From the NCBI GenBank assembly GCA_038248655.1, contig JBBRXG010000147.1, forward strand, positions 1 to 5,092: a stretch of DNA of 5,092 bases, in the 5' to 3' direction. Position 1 is the stretch's first letter. Each line of letters begins with the position of its first letter. The translations under genes were made by a program, and so were the position numbers. Under the pieces are notes generated by a model. The model ran no database searches, was not told where the DNA came from, and saw nothing but the letters and a program-made list of their open reading frames with translations. Below are positions 1-5,092 of the stretch, piece by piece. Source of the DNA: DATBLE01 sp038248655 (GTDB lineage: Bacteria; Actinomycetota; Thermoleophilia; Gaiellales; Gaiellaceae).

Positions 1-529
1 GCCTGATCGCGCTGTCTTCGTGTGCCGGCTCGTAGCGGGCGAGGAAGAGGCCGAGTCCCTCCTCGATCGTGCGCCCGGTGTGCTGTTCGATCACCATCAG
101 GTCGAAGTAGTCGCGGAGCTGGGCGCGGCCGGCGATCGCGTTCAGCTTCATCGCGAGCAGGTCGCCGAGCCCGCCGATCTGTAAGCCGCCGATGGGGCTG
201 GTCGGCTCGAGGCGGCGCTCGGGACTTGACAGTCCTGCTTGAAGGAACTGGACTCGGGTCTCGCCGAGGAGCCCGTTCAGGGTGCCCGGGCCGCGCTCGC
301 TGACGGCGAACGGACCGCGCGCTCGCAGTCGCTCGGCGAGCCGGTCGAGATCGACCACCGGCCGGTGGTAGAAGAAGTCGAGGTCGCGGCTGGGGCGGTG
401 GCGGAGGTGGACGGCCAGCGCGGTGCCGCCACCCAGGTACGCCGCCCGGGGAACGACCGGGGCGATCCGTTTCCAGGTGTTCGCCGTCTCGCCGGGGAGG
501 AGTGCTTCGAGCCAGTCGGGCAGGCTCAT
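1..529 (-). CDS. AbiEii/MenT-type nucleotidyltransferase, putative toxin (C-terminus beyond window)
   Basis: The 176 visible residues begin at the ATG at 529 and run off the left edge. The sequence shows the hallmark of the AbiEii/AbiGii toxin family (DNA polymerase beta-like nucleotidyltransferases): a glycine motif GGGTAL at residues 33-38, then HRPSRDLDFF at 44-53, in which D49 and D51 would be the metal-binding acidic pair. LLAMKLNAIAGRAQLRDYFDL at about 124-144 gives the later conserved lysine (K128) and the RDYxDL motif (D140, D143). Characterised relatives (AbiEii, MenT) transfer nucleotides to RNA, MenT3 to the tRNA acceptor end; whether this protein does so is inference. The start overlaps the upstream gene's stop as ATGA (526-529), and no Shine-Dalgarno is visible before it, so translation is probably coupled. 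The frame is intact and all visible motifs are present. The family call is strong; the toxin role rests on pairing with the upstream regulator. Confidence 0.85.
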   Translation of the reverse strand, partial: MSLPDWLEALLPGETANTWKRIAPVVPRAAYLGGGTALAVHLRHRPSRDLDFFYHRPVVDLDRLAERLRARGPFAVSERGPGTLNGLLGETRVQFLQAGLSSPERRLEPTSPIGGLQIGGLGDLLAMKLNAIAGRAQLRDYFDLMVIEQHTGRTIEEGLGLFLARYEPAHEDSAIR

Positions 530-1239
530 CCGCGGGCGGCGCGGGCGAGGTTGCGAGCGAGCGCCCGCTGCCCGGCCGAGAGCCCGCGGGTGCGCGCGGC
601 CTCCTCCCAGTCCTTCGCGGTCAGCGCCTGGGCTCCCCAGGCAAGGCCGTCCAGATCCTGGGTCGAGAGCAGCCGCTCGGCAACATAGGCGCCGTGCGAT
701 CGGAGGTCGAGCCGTTTCGGGTCAGCGTTCCAGAACAGGTGCCGCAGCCGGGCCGGCAGCCGTCTGGGGCGGGGCGGGTCGCGACGGGAGGGAAGCCGGA
801 CGGGGGCGAGCCGTGCTGCGAGCGCGGGCCACTCGGGCGCGGTCAGGTTTGCGCGGACGAGTTCGAGCTCTCGGGCGCGACCGGCGGCGACCCACTTCCG
901 CTCGCGGCGGACGAGGCCGCGCCGTTCCAACGAGCGAACCGCCTCCGCCGCGGCGGTCGGCGACACGCCCGCCCGCCTTGCAACCGCGCGCGCCGATGCG
1001 AGCCCACGCGGGGCCCGCGCCAGCGCCGCCAGCACCTGCGTCTCGACACGACTGAGCCCCTCCATCGACGGCACCAGGCCGAGCTCACCGCGAAGCCGCT
1101 CCAGCTGTGTCCCGCTCAGCCGCACCCGACCGCCGCGACCGCGAACGACCTCCACGCCCAACCGATCGATCGCGCGCAGCACCCGCGGCAGGCTCGTCCC
1201 CAACCGGCGCGCCGCCTCCGCCCCAGATATAGTGTCCAT
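526..1239 (-). CDS. AbiEi-like winged-helix regulator, putative antitoxin
   Basis: This 237-residue protein has three visible parts. Residues 1-54 form a small helix-turn-helix (SGAEAARRLGTSLPRVLRAIDRLG) followed by a basic wing. Residues 60-125 look like a MarR/AbiEi-type winged helix (VETQVLAALARAPRG, then an ARAVARRAGVSPTAAAEAVRSL recognition region and LERRGLVRRERKWV wing). Residues 165-235 (LFWNADPKRLDLRSHGAYVAERLL onward) resemble a DUF6922-type C-terminal domain often found beside AbiEii-family nucleotidyltransferases; this match is from memory. The gene overlaps the nucleotidyltransferase by 4 bp (ATGA), the usual order of antitoxin first, toxin second. It most likely binds its own promoter and neutralises the toxin or represses the operon; in type IV AbiE systems the antitoxin need not bind the toxin. 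The ATG at 1239 is preceded by no Shine-Dalgarno but by a TAnnnT box 6 nt upstream, which suggests leaderless translation. The frame is complete. Confidence 0.8.
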   Translation of the reverse strand: MDTISGAEAARRLGTSLPRVLRAIDRLGVEVVRGRGGRVRLSGTQLERLRGELGLVPSMEGLSRVETQVLAALARAPRGLASARAVARRAGVSPTAAAEAVRSLERRGLVRRERKWVAAGRARELELVRANLTAPEWPALAARLAPVRLPSRRDPPRPRRLPARLRHLFWNADPKRLDLRSHGAYVAERLLSTQDLDGLAWGAQALTAKDWEEAARTRGLSAGQRALARNLARAARG

Positions 1240-1253
1240 TACGTTAGCTTAAC
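1240..1253 (-). promoter_or_regulatory. candidate leaderless promoter and operator of the antitoxin gene
   Basis: Directly upstream of the ATG at 1239 lies an AT-rich patch in very GC-rich surroundings. TAAGCT (1251 down to 1246) fits the actinobacterial -10 form TAnnnT and ends 6 nt before the ATG, which would start transcription at the start codon. GTTA-AGC-TAAC (1253-1243) is a short inverted repeat over the same bases and could be an operator for autoregulation. No good -35 is visible 17 nt further up. The box overlaps the TAA that ends the last frame of the upstream beta-helix gene, so the patch could also be only a stop codon in an intergenic gap. Confidence 0.4.
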
Positions 1254-3198
1254 CGTACGGGCAGCAGCGCGCGATCGCGGCGACGGGCCTGCGGGAGCGC
1301 GAACGGTCGTCACTGCCGATGGGACGGCGGCTGTAGCCGACGCCGACGACGTCGAAGAGCGGCACGGCCGCGCGCGCCGGCGCGACCAGCGCGATCACCC
1401 GACCTCTCGTTCCCCCGAGCACGACGAGGAGGTTTCCGAACCGGGCCTCGGTGCCCTGCTCACGGCGGAAGACGAGTGCCGTGCGGGTGACGAGCTGGGC
1501 GTCGTGCGGCTCGAAGAAACCGCCGGTGACGAGCTTGCTCGGGCGCGCACCGGGCCGCAGGGACGGTAGTCGCCGTGGCCGACGCCGGGCTGCGCGGCGG
1601 TCGGGACGAAGAGCAGCCGTCCGCCGGTGACGCCGTGACGCGCCGGCAGCGGCCTCGCCGGGACGATCACGCGTGTGGCGCCGCTCTCGAACGCGCCGCT
1701 GTCGCAGGCGATGCCCACTGGCGGGGGAATCCGCGCTGGTCGGTCACGGGGCAGTCGCCCGTGTTGTACCGGTCGATCGCCGGGCTGCCCGGAAGGAGGG
1801 CGAGGGTGCGGGTCGTGCCGCCGTTGTCGGCGAGCTTGCCGATTCGAGGCACCGTCGAGGAGAGATCGGGCGCGCGAAGGTGGCAGCCGGCGCCGGTCTC
1901 GATGTGGCTTCGGGAGCGCTCAGGCCCTCCGCGGGCGTGAACAGTGCGCCGCTCCGAGAGCAGTTCTGCGCGGGCGGGTCGTCGGCGAGGATCGTCCCGG
2001 TCGCGACCGCGTAGACCGGCCTCGCACCGTCGAAGTCGATGCCGCTTCCGGCCGTGGCGGTGTTCCCGGCGATCGTCACCGCGCGGAGGATGGTGGTGCC
2101 GAGGCCGCGCTCGATCGCGCCGCCGCGCTCGGCCGCGTTCTCGCTGAAGGTCGTGTTCAGGAACGTGACCGTGTTGCTCGCGTCGGCCGTACCGTTCGAG
2201 CGCGTCGCGACCGCCCCGCCGAGCTCGGCGGTGTTGGTCGCGAACAGCGAGCCCTCGACGGTCAGCGAGCCGGGCGCCCGCCAGCCGAGCCCGCCGCCGC
2301 CGGCCGCGGCGTTGCTGCGGATCGTCGAGTCCGAGATGTGGACGGTCGCCGCGATGCCGAGCGCGGGCTCGGTGCCGACCATGATCCCACCCCCCTCGGG
2401 AGCGACCCCGGGCGCGCCGGTGGCGGTGACCGTGTTGTAGGCGACGAGCGTCTCCGCCAGCTCCAGGGCGTCGACGTTCTGGGCCCAGATCCCGCCGCCT
2501 AAGCGCTTCGCGGTGTTGCCGGAGACGGTGCTGGTCGTGATCGTCGCCCCGCGTGAGCTCAGGGCGAGTCCGCCCCCGCCGACCGCCGCGCTGTTGTCGG
2601 TCACCCGCGAGCGGTCGAGCACCAGCGGACCGACGCTGGAGACGCCGCCGCCGGCGTCGGCCGAGCTCGAGGAGATCTCGACCCCCCGCAGCGTCAGCCC
2701 ACCGGAGGACCCGTTGTACACGCCGCCTCCCTGGCGTACCGCATGGCCGCCTCGGATCGACAGGTTCGCGATCGTCACGGGGCCGTCGTGCCGATCTCCA
2801 GCACGCGGTCGCGCGCGAGCTGCTCGATCACGGTCCGCCCGGCTCCGGCGCCCAGGATCGTGACCGACGGCGGCGCAACGCCGTGCGCGAAGAGGTCGAG
2901 GTCGCCGCCCTGCGCGTCGCGCGCTGCCACGGTCGGGCGGGCGAGCCGCAGCGCAAACGTCCCGGCACGGACGTTGATCGTCACCGGGGTGCCGTCGCCC
3001 GCGAGGGCGCTCGCCTCGTTGAGCGCGCAGCGTGCAGGTGCGCGCCTTCGTCCGGCAGACGCCGTCGCCCGGGGCGTCGACCGCGTCGGCGGTCGACGCG
3101 ACCGCGAAGACGACCTGCGCCCGTCCGCTCGCGACGTCGCCGGGCGTCACGGACGCCACGGCGACGACTCCGATCACCACTCCGAAGTGCCTGATCAC
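1249..3198 (-). pseudogene. exported right-handed beta-helix protein (CSLREA-like / choice-of-anchor Q-like), five frameshifts
   Basis: The gene starts at GTG 3198 with a signal peptide (one arginine, a hydrophobic stretch FGVVIGVVAVASV, cleavage probably near ASGRA). A CSLREA-like N-terminus follows (VASTADAVDA, GDGVC, CTLRA). Beta-helix coils come next, with recurrent GGG or GGA turns (GGGVYNG, DAGGGVSS, AVGGGGLAL, RLGGGIWA, ELGGAVA, ERGGAIE). The end looks like a choice-of-anchor Q domain (KLADNGGTTRT, LLPGSPAID, DQRGFP, VGIACDSGAFE). The product can be followed only by shifting frame near 3021-3028 (GC repeat, net loss of 2 or gain of 1), 2779-2782 (CCCC), 1907-1914, 1719-1727 (CCCCC) and 1560-1562 (CCC), each of the last four fitting one missing base. 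After GAFES, about 145 more residues continue to TAA at 1249-1251; I do not recognise them. Such proteins are secreted and often bind or degrade polysaccharide, but no catalytic residues can be named. The long single open frame over 1744-3348 is misleading, because it leaves the true frame at 2782-3023 and after 1907. Decay and assembly error are both possible. Confidence 0.75.
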
Positions 3199-3207
3199 GT
3201 GGCCTCG

Positions 3208-3214
3208 CTCCCCC
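3208..3214 (-). promoter_or_regulatory. Shine-Dalgarno fixing the GTG start at 3198
   Basis: GGGGGAG on the minus strand lies 9 nt before the GTG at 3198. It supports this start over any farther upstream position in the same frame. Those farther positions would place the gene across the tRNA and give a product with no signal peptide at its N-terminus. Confidence 0.55.
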
Positions 3215-3243
3215 GGCGGTCGCTGGATCGCCAATCGGCCGTG

Positions 3244-3282
3244 CGGCGTGAGCCCGACCGCCCGGCTACGCTGCTCACGCCG
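3244..3282. repeat. perfect 10-bp inverted repeat between beta-helix gene and tRNA
   Basis: CGGCGTGAGC (3244-3253) and GCTCACGCCG (3273-3282) are exact inverted copies separated by 19 bp, and the right arm ends on the first base of the tRNA. The spacer ends with TACGCT (3267-3272), a TAnnnT -10 candidate about 9 bp before the tRNA start, but no convincing -35 is seen. There is no T-tract, so it does not look like an intrinsic terminator. It sits in the only gap between two divergent genes, where an operator or a processing hairpin could act. Confidence 0.6.
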
Positions 3283-3354
3283 GGCGGTTAGCTCAGCTGG
3301 GAGAGCGCCTGCCTTACAAGCAGGAGGTCGGCGGTTCGATCCCGTCACCGCCCA
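3282..3354 (+). tRNA. tRNA-Val (anticodon UAC)
   Basis: All cloverleaf parts are present. The acceptor GGGCGGT (3282-3288) pairs with ACCGCCC (3347-3353), with discriminator A at 3354. The D-arm is TAGCTCAGCTGGGAGAGC-like. The anticodon stem CCTGC (3308-3312) pairs with GCAGG (3320-3324) around loop CTTACAA, giving anticodon TAC at 3315-3317, which reads valine codon GUA. The T-stem GGCGG/CCGTC holds the TTCGATC loop, with one G-U pair. There are 73 nt and no encoded CCA (CTG follows), so CCA must be added after transcription. The gene has no neighbouring tRNA in the window. Its 3' end is followed by a lower-GC stretch with repeats, as expected where tRNA genes serve as integration sites. Confidence 0.97.
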
Positions 3355-3396
3355 CTGTTTAAGCCAAATTCGGGCACCTTCGGGGTCTGGTGCGCT

Positions 3397-3471
3397 TTAC
3401 CAACACTCAACGAGTTCGTGACTTACCAGCACTCCGAGCGCTCTCTAGACACTGTTTGTACCTTACCAACA
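3397..3471. repeat. three TTACCARCA direct repeats downstream of tRNA-Val
   Basis: TTACCAACACTC (3397-3408), TTACCAGCACTC (3423-3434) and TTACCAACA (3463-3471) lie in the same orientation, 26 and 40 bp apart. The third abuts the stop codon of the XRE gene. A shorter TTACCA recurs at 3854-3859, beyond the other end of that gene. CACTGTTT also occurs twice (3353-3360, starting inside the tRNA end, and 3450-3457). Similar short direct repeats are known as arm-type sites of tyrosine integrases, as operators and as plasmid iterons; the sequence alone does not decide. Confidence 0.55.
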
Positions 3472-3771
3472 TCAGACGCTCTTGAGGCCGTGGAGAGCGC
3501 GGTGGAGGTTCTTCTGGACGGTCCGGTAGTAGTCGGGGTCGGCCATGAGCGGCATCAGGTCGGCGAACTCGGCTGTGAAGAGTTTCGATGCCGGTAGTTC
3601 GAAGACTTCGCTGATCCGAAGCAACACGGACGTCGATGGTTCGCGACCTGACCGCCAGAGGCTGATCGTTTGCGGAGTCACGCCTACAGCTTGAGCCAAC
3701 TGCGACTGGGTGAGGCCGAACATGCCGGCCAGCCTCGTGATGTTCGGTCCGAAATGAGTCGATGCAGGCAA
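3472..3771 (-). CDS. XRE-family helix-turn-helix regulator
   Basis: This 99-residue protein is dominated by a Cro/CI-type helix-turn-helix at about residues 8-62. Helix 2 is TQSQLAQAVG (21-30), the recognition helix VTPQTISLWRSG is 31-42, and REPSTSVLLRISEVFELPASKLF completes the five-helix fold. The remaining 37 residues form a short tail (MADPDYYRTVQKNLHRALHG) with no recognised domain, so there is no peptidase or sensor part. The start is TTG at 3771. It is the only start codon between an in-frame stop upstream and the HTH, and the conserved residues before helix 1 (FGPNITRLAGMFGL) require it; no clear Shine-Dalgarno is seen. It points toward the tRNA, stands alone and is GC-poorer than its neighbours, so it is plausibly a phage or integrated-element repressor or an orphan antitoxin. 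No partner gene is visible. Confidence 0.8.
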   Translation of the reverse strand: MPASTHFGPNITRLAGMFGLTQSQLAQAVGVTPQTISLWRSGREPSTSVLLRISEVFELPASKLFTAEFADLMPLMADPDYYRTVQKNLHRALHGLKSV

Positions 3772-3801
3772 GGTCTGTGACTGGGACGGGCGGTGCCCCG
3801 T

Positions 3802-3807
3802 ATCTTA
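3802..3807 (-). promoter_or_regulatory. possible -10 box of the XRE gene
   Basis: TAAGAT on the minus strand matches TATAAT at four of six positions and lies 30 nt upstream of the TTG start. The hexamer 17 nt further up is a poor -35. This is the best candidate in the short AT-rich patch here but is weak. Confidence 0.25.
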
Positions 3808-3929
3808 GAGACTTCACGTCCAGTCGCATATTCTTAATCACGCGACTTCTTCCTTACCATGGACAATCGAGCGGCGAGGCAGCGTAGTACCGCGTCGCCC
3901 TTCGTTGCGCAGATGGCTCAACTATCGAA

Positions 3930-3960
3930 ATCAACTGCTGTTGATGCAACGCAACGCAAC
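3930..3960. repeat. short inverted repeat followed by (GCAAC)3
   Basis: ATCAAC-TGCT-GTTGAT (3930-3945) is a 6-bp inverted repeat with a 4-base loop. It runs directly into three tandem GCAAC units (3946-3960). The cluster is in the low-GC, gene-free stretch. It may be a protein-binding site or chance low complexity. Confidence 0.4.
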
Positions 3961-3976
3961 AGGGAACGATGGGGGC

Positions 3977-3996
3977 TGGTCACATATTGGTCACAT
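3977..3996. repeat. two TGGTCACAT direct repeats, 11-bp period
   Basis: TGGTCACAT occurs at 3977-3985 and 3988-3996. The two 9-bp copies are spaced by 11 bp, one helical turn, so a protein could bind both on the same DNA face. Such phased pairs are typical of excisionase or repressor sites, but nothing here names the protein. Confidence 0.5.
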
Positions 3997-4234
3997 GGAT
4001 CCGGTCGAGCCGGGCGGCAAGTCGTCGCGCGGACAACGCTTCTGATCCTGCCACTGGGGTCGCGGGAGCGGCGGGGGTCTTACCCACGTTTTACTCCCAT
4101 GGAAGTGAGGGAGCCGACCTCTCCCTGGGAGGCGTCATCCCCCACCCCTTGCGCTGAGCCTCTTCGAGCATCAGATCCGGTCTTGTCCCGGCGCAGTCGC
4201 ATCCGACCCTGATGGCCGTCTTGGCGGTCACCGT

Positions 4235-4263
4235 TTGATCGCATCGGAGGCGGGAGCTACGCT
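4235..4263 (+). promoter_or_regulatory. promoter of the metallopeptidase gene (leaderless geometry)
   Basis: TTGATC (-35, 4235-4240) and TACGCT (-10, 4258-4263) are separated by exactly 17 bp, and the -10 ends 6 nt before the ATG at 4270. Transcription would therefore begin at or next to the A of the start codon. The purine-rich GGAGG (4246-4250) and GGGAG (4252-4256) fall inside the spacer; at 19 and 13 nt from the ATG they are too far for a good Shine-Dalgarno, and on this reading they are not in the mRNA. Confidence 0.6.
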
Positions 4264-4269
4264 CGTTCC

Positions 4270-4818
4270 ATGGACACGGTCGAAGTGCGGCGCTCCCCAC
4301 GGGCACGGCAGTGGCGCCTCGAGGTGCCGTGGGGCAAGCCAGCGCGGCTAACCGTGCCGAGGTGGATGAGCGATGCCGAGATCGAGCAGGTGCTCGCGGA
4401 GAGAAGCCTGTGGATCGAGAAGCAGCGGCGGCGCCAGGTGACGAAGCTGGGACTCGAACGACTCGCGGTGAGCGAGTCGGAAGCGCGTATCGGCGCACGG
4501 GAGCTCGTCTCGGCCCTGGCCGAGGAGGAAGCCGAATGGCTCGGAGTCGCGTATCAGCGAATCCGGATCGGCGGGCAGCGGACGCTCTGGGGCTCATGCT
4601 CTGTGCGCGGCACTCTCTCGTTCAACTGGCGCCTCATGCTGGCACCGCTCGAGGTAGTCGACTATGTGGTCGTGCACGAGCTCTGCCACCTACGCGTGCC
4701 CGGCCACTCACCCCGGTTCTGGAAACTCGTCGAGCGGCGACGCCCGCACTGGCGCGACCAACGCTCTTGGCTACGCGAGCACGGGGCCGAGCTTCTCGCC
4801 TTCAGCCCCTCCGCTTAA
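4270..4818 (+). CDS. YgjP/DUF45-family zinc metallopeptidase-like protein
   Basis: This 182-residue protein carries the full signature of the YgjP-like (DUF45, SprT/M48-like) family. WGSCS at 107-111 and SFNWRLMLAP at 117-126 precede VVDYVVVHELCHL at 129-141, where H136 and H140 would bind zinc and E137 would be the catalytic base. GHSPRFWKLV at 145-154 supplies the third histidine, H146. The C-terminal HWRDQRSWLREHG is also typical. The N-terminal part (EVRRSPRARQWRLEV) is a common strand-rich start of the family, though the whole is somewhat shorter than YgjP. There is no signal peptide or membrane segment, so it should be cytoplasmic. The family's substrate is poorly known, so none is assigned. 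It stands alone on the plus strand with its own promoter, and the nearest downstream frame runs toward it from the right. The frame is complete and all key residues are present. Confidence 0.88.
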   Translation: MDTVEVRRSPRARQWRLEVPWGKPARLTVPRWMSDAEIEQVLAERSLWIEKQRRRQVTKLGLERLAVSESEARIGARELVSALAEEEAEWLGVAYQRIRIGGQRTLWGSCSVRGTLSFNWRLMLAPLEVVDYVVVHELCHLRVPGHSPRFWKLVERRRPHWRDQRSWLREHGAELLAFSPSA

Positions 4819-4846
4819 GTGCTCCCGGCCGTAAGTTCGCTCGCCA

Positions 4847-5092
4847 TCATGCTGCCAGCTGGAGTTGAGGCTCGTGCGTTGTGAGACGCTCGATCAGCGC
4901 GGCGAGGGTGACCTGACCGACCTGCCCGAGGCGGGGGATCTCGACCACCGTGAGGATGTCCCGATCGCCGTGGATTTTCGGTGACGATGGTCCCGGTGTG
5001 ATCGGTTAGACGGCTGCGACGATAGCGGCCTCCTCGGTCGGTGTGTGCGCGGTATCGGAGTCACGGCGACGGGTGAGGTCGCGCTCGATCGC
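4847..5092 (-). pseudogene. unrecognised reading frame with one internal stop, entering from the right edge
   Basis: Read on the minus strand from the window edge, one frame gives 28 residues (IERDLTRRRDSDTAHTPTEE and AAIVAAV at the end), then TAA (5008-5006). It continues in the same frame for about 52 more residues (HGDRDILTVVEIPRLGQVGQ, then VTLAALIERLTTHEPQLQLA) to TGA at 4849-4847. Codons in ILTVVEIPRLGQ onward end mostly in G or C, like real genes here. Either a gene ends at the TAA and the rest is untranslated, or one gene has acquired a nonsense mutation. No family is recognised. It converges with the metallopeptidase gene, leaving 28 bp between the stops and no clear terminator. Confidence 0.3.

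Larger units (their letters stand above)
3772..4234. other. gene-poor region between the XRE gene and the metallopeptidase
   Basis: I see no convincing gene here. An open frame on the plus strand from ATG 3859 to 4212 has no Shine-Dalgarno, third-position GC near half in its first part, and an arginine- and serine-rich product with no familiar motif. The left part (to about 4000) is near 50-60% GC and holds the short repeats listed separately; the right part returns to high GC. Weak CTCCC/GGGAG pairings near 4094-4131 are too short to call terminators. The region could be upstream regulatory DNA or worn remains of a mobile element. Confidence 0.5.

Noticed and set aside
502..1569. Long plus-strand frame of 355 codons
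   Set aside because: It is antisense to the regulator and to the end of the beta-helix gene, has arginine-rich biased composition and no motif; long shadows are common at this GC content.
3199..3348. Upstream extension of the beta-helix frame through the tRNA, starting MTGSNRRPPACKAG
   Set aside because: This is the familiar spurious peptide from the antisense of a tRNA gene; the GTG at 3198 with its Shine-Dalgarno and signal peptide is the better start.
3374..3393. Hairpin GCACC/GGTGC after the tRNA as a terminator
   Set aside because: Only five base pairs around a 10-base loop and no T-tract follows.
3397..3471. Repeats as a CRISPR array
   Set aside because: Units are only 9-12 bp with unequal spacing (26 and 40 bp), and no cas gene is present.
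4094..4131. CTCCC/GGGAG pairings as hairpins
   Set aside because: Stems of five bases with loops of ten or one base, and no T-tract; probably chance.
3859..4212. Plus-strand frame of 117 codons
   Set aside because: No ribosome binding site, weak third-position GC bias in its first half, and a low-complexity Arg/Ser/Pro product.
3472..4818. XRE regulator and metallopeptidase as an ImmA/IrrE-type pair
   Set aside because: They are on opposite strands, about 500 bp apart, and the peptidase has YgjP/DUF45 rather than ImmA motifs.

Overview
The window is high-GC DNA (roughly 70% over most of its length, about 50-60% in a stretch after the tRNA gene). Leaderless-looking promoters, a tRNA without an encoded CCA, and a secreted beta-helix protein with CSLREA-like and choice-of-anchor Q-like signatures all suggest an actinobacterial chromosome, perhaps of the Thermoleophilia type. 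That placement is inference from style, not from a marker gene.

Layout. Positions 1-1239 (minus strand) hold a two-gene unit: a winged-helix regulator of the AbiEi-antitoxin kind (526-1239), followed with an ATGA overlap by an AbiEii/MenT-type nucleotidyltransferase (529 to beyond the left edge). Positions 1249-3198 (minus strand) hold the remains of a large exported right-handed beta-helix protein. Its product can be followed only by changing frame five times, mostly at short C runs or a GC repeat, so it is either a pseudogene or a stretch with assembly errors. Its last frame ends 9 nt before the regulator's start codon. Positions 3244-3282 carry a perfect 10-bp inverted repeat that abuts an intact tRNA-Val(UAC) gene (3282-3354, plus strand).

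Downstream of the tRNA the GC content falls. This stretch carries three TTACCARCA direct repeats, a small XRE-family repressor-like gene (3472-3771, minus strand) and about 460 bp without a convincing gene but with short direct and inverted repeats. A tRNA 3' end, a GC drop, iterated repeats and a phage-type repressor together resemble the edge of an integrated element, or its remnant, but no integrase is visible. Positions 4270-4818 (plus strand) encode a complete YgjP/DUF45 zinc metallopeptidase-like protein with a textbook -35/-10 promoter placed so that transcription should start at its ATG. The right edge (4847-5092, minus strand) holds an unrecognised reading frame broken by one stop codon.

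The nucleotidyltransferase and its regulator probably act together as a toxin-antitoxin pair. The other genes show no functional link to each other beyond adjacency.
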